From: an uncultured Clostridia bacterium
GTDB lineage: Bacteria > Bacillota > Clostridia > Saccharofermentanales > Saccharofermentanaceae
Assembly: GCA_937876985.1 (NCBI GenBank)
Contig: CALEFT010000054.1
Span: 11,340-75,339, forward strand
DNA length: 64,000 nucleotides
Reading direction: 5' to 3'
Part shown: positions 59,407 through 64,000 of the stretch, piece by piece
How the letters are laid out: every line of letters starts with the position of its first letter
How positions within the stretch are numbered: position 1 is the stretch's first letter
Notes under the pieces: generated by a model
What the model saw: the letters and a program-made list of their open reading frames with translations, nothing else
What the model was told of the DNA's origin: nothing
The model's database searches: none
Program-made: the position numbers and the translations under genes

Positions 59407-62034
59407 ATGACAAAGTATGTTTATTTGTTCTCTGAGGGCGACGGTTCAATGCGTGAGCTCTTGGGCGGTAAGGGTGCAAACCTAGCTGAAATGACTAAGC
59501 TTGGTCTACCAGTTCCACAGGGCTTCACAATTTCCACAGAAGCTTGTACAAAGTATTATGAAGATGGCAAGATGATCAATGACGAGATTCTCGCAGAGAT
59601 CATGGAAAATATTGAGAAGATGGAAGAGATTACTGGCAAGAAGTTCGGCGATCTCGAGAACCCACTCCTCGTTTCTGTACGTTCCGGTGCTAGAGCTTCC
59701 ATGCCTGGTATGATGGATACAATCCTTAACCTTGGTCTTAACGAGGATGTTGTTAAGGTTATGGCTGAGAAGTCCGGTAACGCTCGTTGGGCATATGACT
59801 GCTACAGAAGATTCATTCAGATGTACTCTGACGTAGTTATGGAAGTTGGTAAGAAGTATTTCGAAGAGCTTATCGACGCAATGAAGGAGAAGAAGGGTAT
59901 TACTTTGGACGTAGATCTTACAGCTGAGGATCTTGCAGAGCTTGCTGAGCAGTTTAAGGCTGAGTACAAGAACAAGATTGGTGAGGACTTCCCAACAGAT
60001 CCAAAGGAGCAGCTCATCGGTGCAGTTAAGGCTGTATTCCGTTCATGGGATAACCCAAGAGCTAACATTTATCGTCGTGACAACGATATTCCATATTCAT
60101 GGGGTACTGCTGTAAACGTACAGATGATGGCTTTTGGTAACATGGGTGAGACATCTGGTACAGGTGTTGCATTTACTCGTGACCCAGCTACTGGTGAAAA
60201 GAAACTCATGGGTGAGTTCTTGATGAACGCACAGGGTGAGGACGTAGTTGCTGGTGTAAGAACACCACAGAAGATTGACCAGCTCAAGGAAGTTATGCCA
60301 GAGTGCTATGAGCAGTTCGTTAAGATTTGCGAGACTTTGGAGAACCATTATAGAGACATGCAGGACATGGAGTTTACTATCGAGGATAAGAAGCTCTACA
60401 TGCTCCAGACAAGAAATGGTAAGAGAACAGCACAGGCAGCTTTGAAGATTGCTTGTGACCTAGTTGACGAGGGAATGATAACAGAGCAGCAGGCTGTTCT
60501 TATGATTGACCCAAGAAACCTCGACACACTTCTCCACCCACAGTTCGATGCTGCTGCACTTAAGGCTGCAACACCAATCGCACAGGCTCTTGCTGCATCC
60601 CCAGGTGCTGCTTGTGGACAGATCGTATTCACAGCAGAGGATGCAAAGGCTTGGAAGGCTGCTGGTAAGAAGGTAGTACTCGTTCGTCTAGAGACATCTC
60701 CAGAGGACATCGAGGGAATGAAGGCTTCTCAGGGTATCCTCACAGTTCGTGGTGGTATGACATCTCACGCTGCAGTAGTTGCACGTGGTATGGGTACTTG
60801 CTGCGTATCTGGTTGCTCCGCAATCGCAATGGACGAGGAGAACAAGAAGTTCGTATTGGCTGGTAAGGAATATCACGAGGGAGACGAGATCTCTATCGAT
60901 GGTACAACAGGTAAGATCTATGACGGAATCATCCCAACAGTTGATGCTTCTATCGCTGGTGAGTTTGGTCGTATCATGGGACTTGCTGACAAGTTCAGAA
61001 CACTTAAGGTTAGAACAAACGCAGATACACCTAAGGATGCTAAGAAGGCTCGTGAGCTCGGTGCTGAGGGTATCGGACTTTGCCGTACAGAGCACATGTT
61101 CTTCGGCGAGGGTAGAATCGATGCATTCCGTGAGATGATTTGTTCTGAGACAGTAGAAGAGAGAGAAGAGGCTCTTGAGGCTATTCTCCCAATGCAGCAG
61201 AGTGATTTCGAGGCTCTCTATGAGGCACTTGAGGGATATCCTGTAACAATCCGTTTCTTGGACCCACCTCTCCATGAGTTCGTTCCAACAGAGGAAGCAG
61301 ATATTAAGAAGCTTGCTGACAAGAAGGGCAAGACAGTTGCTGACATCAAGGCAATGATCGACTCCCTCCACGAGTTTAACCCAATGATGGGACACAGAGG
61401 CTGCCGTCTCGCAGTTACATATCCAGAAATTGCAAAGATGCAGACAAGAGCTGTAATCCGTGCTGCAATCAACACAAAGAAGGCACACGCAGATTGGGCA
61501 ATCAAGCCAGAGATCATGATTCCACTTGTTGGAGACATCAAGGAGCTCAAGCTTGTTAAGGATATCGTAGTAGCTACAGCTGACGAAGAAATCGCTGCTG
61601 CTGGCATTGACCTCGAGTACGAAGTTGGTACAATGATCGAGATCCCAAGAGCTGCACTTACAGCTGATGAGATCGCTAAGGAAGCTGACTTCTTCTGCTT
61701 CGGTACAAACGACCTTACACAGATGACATTCGGCTTCAGCCGTGACGACGCTGGTAAGTTCCTCGACGCATACTATGACAAGAAGATTTTCGAGTCCGAT
61801 CCATTCGCTCGTCTTGATCAGACAGGTGTTGGTAAGCTCATGGAGATGGCAATCGACCTCGGTAAGCCAGTAAATCCTAAGCTCCACATCGGTATCTGTG
61901 GTGAGCACGGCGGTGACCCAACATCTGTTGAGTTCTGCAACAAGATTGGTCTTGACTATGTATCTTGTTCTCCATTCAGAGTACCTATCGCTCGTCTTGC
62001 TGCTGCACAGGCTGCAATCAAGGCTGCTAAGTAA
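59407..62034 (+). CDS. ppdK: Pyruvate, phosphate dikinase
   Basis: 875 residues. Interconverts pyruvate, ATP and phosphate with phosphoenolpyruvate, AMP and pyrophosphate. N-terminal nucleotide domain (GGKGANLAEMTKLGLPVPQGF near 17-37), the phosphohistidine His454 in GGMTSHAAVVARGMGT, and a C-terminal PEP domain (CRTEHMFF near 558-565, CGEHGGDP near 833-840). Codon bias indicates high expression. The last 30 bases plus stop are duplicated at 62482-62514. Confidence 0.97.
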   Translation: MTKYVYLFSEGDGSMRELLGGKGANLAEMTKLGLPVPQGFTISTEACTKYYEDGKMINDEILAEIMENIEKMEEITGKKFGDLENPLLVSVRSGARASMPGMMDTILNLGLNEDVVKVMAEKSGNARWAYDCYRRFIQMYSDVVMEVGKKYFEELIDAMKEKKGITLDVDLTAEDLAELAEQFKAEYKNKIGEDFPTDPKEQLIGAVKAVFRSWDNPRANIYRRDNDIPYSWGTAVNVQMMAFGNMGETSGTGVAFTRDPATGEKKLMGEFLMNAQGEDVVAGVRTPQKIDQLKEVMPECYEQFVKICETLENHYRDMQDMEFTIEDKKLYMLQTRNGKRTAQAALKIACDLVDEGMITEQQAVLMIDPRNLDTLLHPQFDAAALKAATPIAQALAASPGAACGQIVFTAEDAKAWKAAGKKVVLVRLETSPEDIEGMKASQGILTVRGGMTSHAAVVARGMGTCCVSGCSAIAMDEENKKFVLAGKEYHEGDEISIDGTTGKIYDGIIPTVDASIAGEFGRIMGLADKFRTLKVRTNADTPKDAKKARELGAEGIGLCRTEHMFFGEGRIDAFREMICSETVEEREEALEAILPMQQSDFEALYEALEGYPVTIRFLDPPLHEFVPTEEADIKKLADKKGKTVADIKAMIDSLHEFNPMMGHRGCRLAVTYPEIAKMQTRAVIRAAINTKKAHADWAIKPEIMIPLVGDIKELKLVKDIVVATADEEIAAAGIDLEYEVGTMIEIPRAALTADEIAKEADFFCFGTNDLTQMTFGFSRDDAGKFLDAYYDKKIFESDPFARLDQTGVGKLMEMAIDLGKPVNPKLHIGICGEHGGDPTSVEFCNKIGLDYVSCSPFRVPIARLAAAQAAIKAAK

Positions 62035-62037
62035 TTG
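62005..62037 (+). repeat. Left copy of 33-bp direct repeat (ppdK 3' end)
   Basis: GCACAGGCTGCAATCAAGG onward to the base after the stop region; identical over 33 bp to 62482-62514. The repeats bracket the AT-rich gene at 62148. Confidence 0.93.
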
Positions 62038-62058
62038 CTGACTTTATAAAGTAAAACT

Positions 62059-62093
62059 ATCTCCCCGTCGGTTTTTTGGCGGGGAGATTTTTA
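62059..62093 (+). terminator. Terminator after ppdK
   Basis: A 9-bp stem (62059-62067 with 62080-62088) and a T-rich tail. It resembles the CTCCCCG-type terminator at 62600. Confidence 0.9.
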
Positions 62094-62101
62094 TGTATCT
62101 A

Positions 62102-62129
62102 TTGCAAATGTTTCTTGGTATGATATAAC
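62102..62129 (+). promoter_or_regulatory. Promoter of the small AT-rich gene
   Basis: TTGCAA (62102-62107), 16-bp spacer, TATAAC (62124-62129) with TGA before it; 19 bp before the start codon, with GAGGTGAG as ribosome-binding site. Confidence 0.55.
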
Positions 62130-62147
62130 AAAATAAGAGGTGAGAAA

Positions 62148-62459
62148 ATGTATACATATAAGATTACTGATGTTTCTGAAACTGATAAATGGATATATAT
62201 TAAATGCAACGAAGAAAATAGTGTTAATGAAAGTGAACCGTTCGTTGAAGTTGTAAAACTTATTGCGAAAAAGTGGAACAATAACGAATGGCAAGATAAT
62301 ATATCTTCTGTTGGAGATATGCGTTATATGGTCAAGAATGACCCTATTGATTTAGTATACCAATGGGATGATTTATTAGGCATTGTTTTTGAGTACAAAA
62401 ACAGCACAAACCTTGATGATGTAAAATCTTTTCTTGCAGATAATTATAATATATCTTAG
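62148..62459 (+). CDS. Small AT-rich protein of unknown function
   Basis: 103 residues, acidic, no membrane helix. Alternating hydrophobic pattern and Trp-rich (KWIYIK, KKWNNNEWQ, YQWDDLLG). AT-rich codons (ATA, AAT, GAT) unlike ppdK on its left. It has its own promoter and ribosome-binding site and is bracketed by the 33-bp ppdK-end repeats, so it is probably acquired. The size and acidity fit immunity or antitoxin-like proteins, but no family is recognised. Confidence 0.65.
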   Translation: MYTYKITDVSETDKWIYIKCNEENSVNESEPFVEVVKLIAKKWNNNEWQDNISSVGDMRYMVKNDPIDLVYQWDDLLGIVFEYKNSTNLDDVKSFLADNYNIS

Positions 62460-62481
62460 TTTCCCTCTTTTGCTAATAGCA

Positions 62482-62514
62482 GCACAGGCTGCAATCAAGG
62501 CTGCTAAGTAATTG
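62482..62514 (+). repeat. Right copy of 33-bp direct repeat
   Basis: Exact copy of 62005-62037, 477 bp to the right, in non-coding DNA. It carries the last ppdK codons and stop without the rest of the gene. Confidence 0.93.
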
Positions 62515-62599
62515 ATAATTGAAGCGATTACTTATTGGTTCGCTTAGGCAAACTAGTTCTCTAGAATCCACTTTAGGAATAATACTTAATATAGAGATT

Positions 62600-62640
62600 A
62601 CTCCCCGCATTCGAAAAGGATGTGGGGAGTTTTTGTTTTG
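62600..62640 (+). terminator. Terminator, possibly the ancestral ppdK terminator
   Basis: An 11-bp stem (62600-62610 with 62620-62630, one GT pair), loop containing CGAAAAG, then a T-rich tail. It lies just past the convergent end of the ATPase gene. Confidence 0.85.
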
Positions 62641-62644
62641 GAAT

Positions 62645-63844
62645 TTACCAGTTCTCTCTTAACAGAAAATTTGCTATATGCACGATCTCGATACCATTGT
62701 TGTTTCCGATTGCGAGTGGGTCACGGCAGACAACATACTTGTGGTAATGATCTTTGATTTCCATTAGATTATCTGTTTCACGAGAAGAAGTACTAGGCAG
62801 TTCGACACAGACTTGAACATAGATGCGTTCTTCTCTGCGGACTGCTACAAAATCAATCTCTTTCGTGCCGTGCTTGCCAATATAGACATCGTACCCTCTT
62901 CGCTTCATCTCGAGAAATACTACATTCTCAAGCACAGAAGAAAGCATCTTACTGTCAAAACCCATCTGACTATATCTTAATGAAATATCGGAAAGATAAT
63001 ATTTCTCCTGCGTCTTCAGCACAGCCTTGCCTTGCAGGTCGTATCTTTGGCACGGGTAAATGATGAATGCTTCTGAGAGCCACTTGATGTAATTGTAAAC
63101 TGATTCAACAGAAAGGCTTCGATTCTCGCTCTTTAAGAATTTCACGATAGACGGAGCTGAGAAAGTCATTTCTACATTCTCAAGAATGTAGCGTACCACG
63201 CGATCGAAAAGCTCAGTGTTGCGTATATTGTGGCGCCTCGAGATATCTCTTGTTATAACAGAGGCGTAGATTCCTTCAACTATCTGGTAGGCTGAACGCG
63301 TGTCGAAATCGCTAATTGCGATAAGAGGAAAACCGCCATACTGGATATATTCGTCAAATACAGTTCTTGCTTCGGAAAAATCTTTGTTCTTGAAGGTAAG
63401 ATATTCCTTGAAGGATAGAGTATAAACAGGAATAGAAACATATCGTCCTGTCAAATAAGTTGAAATCTCACTTGACATTAGTTTGGAGTTTGAACCAGTA
63501 ACATAAATGTCTACATCAAAGCCTTCGAGTAGATTGTTCACAACCTTCTCCCAACCGTCAACCTCTTGAATTTCATCAAGAAATAGATAGCACTTACCCT
63601 TGCCCTGAATAGCATCTTTCAGGTCATTGTACATATCCTTTGCAGTAATGGAATCGTCAAAATCCATTTCGTTATATCTGCGCTCGATGATATTTCCTTT
63701 GCTGATTCCGCGCTTTTCCAGTTCCTCAGCCATCATTGCAAGAATGGTAGACTTGCCGCAACGACGCACACCGGCAAGTATTTTTACAAGCGGAACATCA
63801 ATAAAGGGTTTGATAGCTTCAATATAGTCAGGTCTGATAATCAT
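62645..63844 (-). CDS. AAA ATPase with DUF4143 domain
   Basis: 399 residues from ATG at 63844, chosen for the AGGAGGTGGC site just upstream. Walker A GVRRCGKST at 25-33, Walker B CYLFLDEIQEVDGW near 90-103, sensor-like VTGSNSKLMSSEISTYLTGR near 116-135, a winged-helix-like middle (about 200-270) and a C-terminal PD-(D/E)XK-like fold (about 300-370, EIDFVAVRREERIYVQVCVEL). Such ATPases are common accessory genes of unknown role in Clostridia and Bacteroidetes. Its promoter region is cut by an insertion sequence. Confidence 0.88.
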   Translation of the reverse strand: MIIRPDYIEAIKPFIDVPLVKILAGVRRCGKSTILAMMAEELEKRGISKGNIIERRYNEMDFDDSITAKDMYNDLKDAIQGKGKCYLFLDEIQEVDGWEKVVNNLLEGFDVDIYVTGSNSKLMSSEISTYLTGRYVSIPVYTLSFKEYLTFKNKDFSEARTVFDEYIQYGGFPLIAISDFDTRSAYQIVEGIYASVITRDISRRHNIRNTELFDRVVRYILENVEMTFSAPSIVKFLKSENRSLSVESVYNYIKWLSEAFIIYPCQRYDLQGKAVLKTQEKYYLSDISLRYSQMGFDSKMLSSVLENVVFLEMKRRGYDVYIGKHGTKEIDFVAVRREERIYVQVCVELPSTSSRETDNLMEIKDHYHKYVVCRDPLAIGNNNGIEIVHIANFLLRENW

Positions 63845-63868
63845 AGTGCCACCTCCTACCTCCAATAT

Positions 63869-64000
63869 GGGTCGCGTCCGTATAATGGTGTAAATTCGAA
63901 AAAAGAGATGAGCCATATCTCATCCTGTATAATGTAATAAGCAATAAAAAACAATAAAGGAGGAATCGATATGGCTCAAGTAAATATTACATTAACACAG
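63869..64000 (+). mobile_element. Left end of an IS256-family insertion sequence (continues beyond window)
   Basis: The segment GTCCGTATAATGGTGTAAA (63876-63894) closely resembles, from memory, the terminal inverted repeat of IS256. A short palindrome (GATGAG...CTCATC, about 63907-63924), a TATAAT box at 63928 and a transposase-like start at 63971 follow, as in that element. The right end is outside the window, so the family call rests on this end only. Confidence 0.65.
63971..64000 (+). CDS. Probable IS256-family transposase, first 10 codons
   Basis: MAQVNITLTQ after a strong AGGAGG ribosome-binding site, cut by the window end. Many IS256-type transposases begin with a similar MAQ-X-TLN/T sequence; the adjoining inverted-repeat-like end supports this. 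Too short for certainty. Confidence 0.5.
   Translation, partial: MAQVNITLTQ

Noticed and set aside
60688..61908. 406-codon open frame on the minus strand inside ppdK
   Set aside because: Lies wholly antisense to a strongly conserved enzyme, is Cys/Leu/Ser-rich as expected from the complement of its codon bias, and has no ribosome-binding site of note.
1..64000. Defence or toxin-antitoxin island
   Set aside because: Apart from the DUF4143-type ATPase and the unknown 103-residue protein near the right end, no nuclease, reverse transcriptase, TIR, methylase or restriction gene was found, so a defence island is not supported.

Overview
The window looks like part of the chromosome of a fermentative, Gram-positive, mid-GC Firmicute of the class Clostridia, probably a plant-fibre degrader from the gut or rumen. 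The evidence is indirect. It has an hprK-murB-rapZ-whiA cluster, RemA next to YicC and Gmk, a transketolase split into two subunits, pyruvate phosphate dikinase, lipoprotein-type sugar-binding proteins, and cellobiose and cellodextrin phosphorylases. No rRNA, tRNA or 16S-type marker is visible, so the genus cannot be named.

Region 1 (1-8082) holds the 3' end of a sugar-type solute-binding protein, two MalF/MalG-like permeases, an HlyD-like adaptor with a Thr-Pro linker at the tip of its coiled coil, a MacB-like extracytoplasmic protein without ATPase or FtsX membrane domain, and a Thr-Pro-linked lipoprotein. An importer-type permease pair running straight into efflux-type parts is unusual. 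Region 2 (8083-20371) is a cellodextrin module: a 16-bp LacI-family-type palindrome, a lipoprotein binding protein, two permeases (the first with an extracytoplasmic insert of about 475 residues), cellobiose phosphorylase, mnmA and cellodextrin phosphorylase. Glucokinase (34607) and phosphoglucomutase (42932) would feed the products into glycolysis. No ATPase subunit for either importer is present, so a shared MsmK-type ATPase elsewhere is inferred.

Region 3 (20372-21041) is non-coding and carries the most striking structure seen: six dyads made of 12-15-bp arms around an exactly 11-nt centre. Corresponding bases recur at 74, 74, 85, 74 and 74 bp, close to whole numbers of helical turns. Region 4 (21042-38655) is mostly housekeeping: hprK, murB, rapZ, whiA, a membrane-anchored beta-propeller protein, two unknown proteins, a uridine-kinase-like protein, metA, nnrD, alr, split transketolase, three tandem 61-bp repeats, glucokinase, truA, nicotinate phosphoribosyltransferase and cyclophilin.

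Region 5 (38883-54935) makes and exports surface polysaccharide. It has a GtrB-like transferase, a YfhO-type membrane protein whose composition changes sharply near 42490, phosphoglucomutase, GT4 transferases, Gmd plus an Rmd-like reductase (a GDP-D-rhamnose route), a Wzm/Wzt exporter, and two adjacent paralogous coiled-coil proteins. Region 6 (54936-62093) is yicC-remA-gmk-rpoZ behind a promoter with an early terminator, then glyS and ppdK. Region 7 (62094-64000) is accessory: an AT-rich small gene bounded by a 33-bp duplication of the ppdK 3' end, a DUF4143-type ATPase on the minus strand, and the left end of a probable IS256-family element about 24 bp upstream of that ATPase's start codon.

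The octamer CTTTTCGA is strongly over-represented (28 copies counted by eye on both strands, against about two expected by chance). Motif counts, stems and promoter calls were made by eye and should be recomputed.
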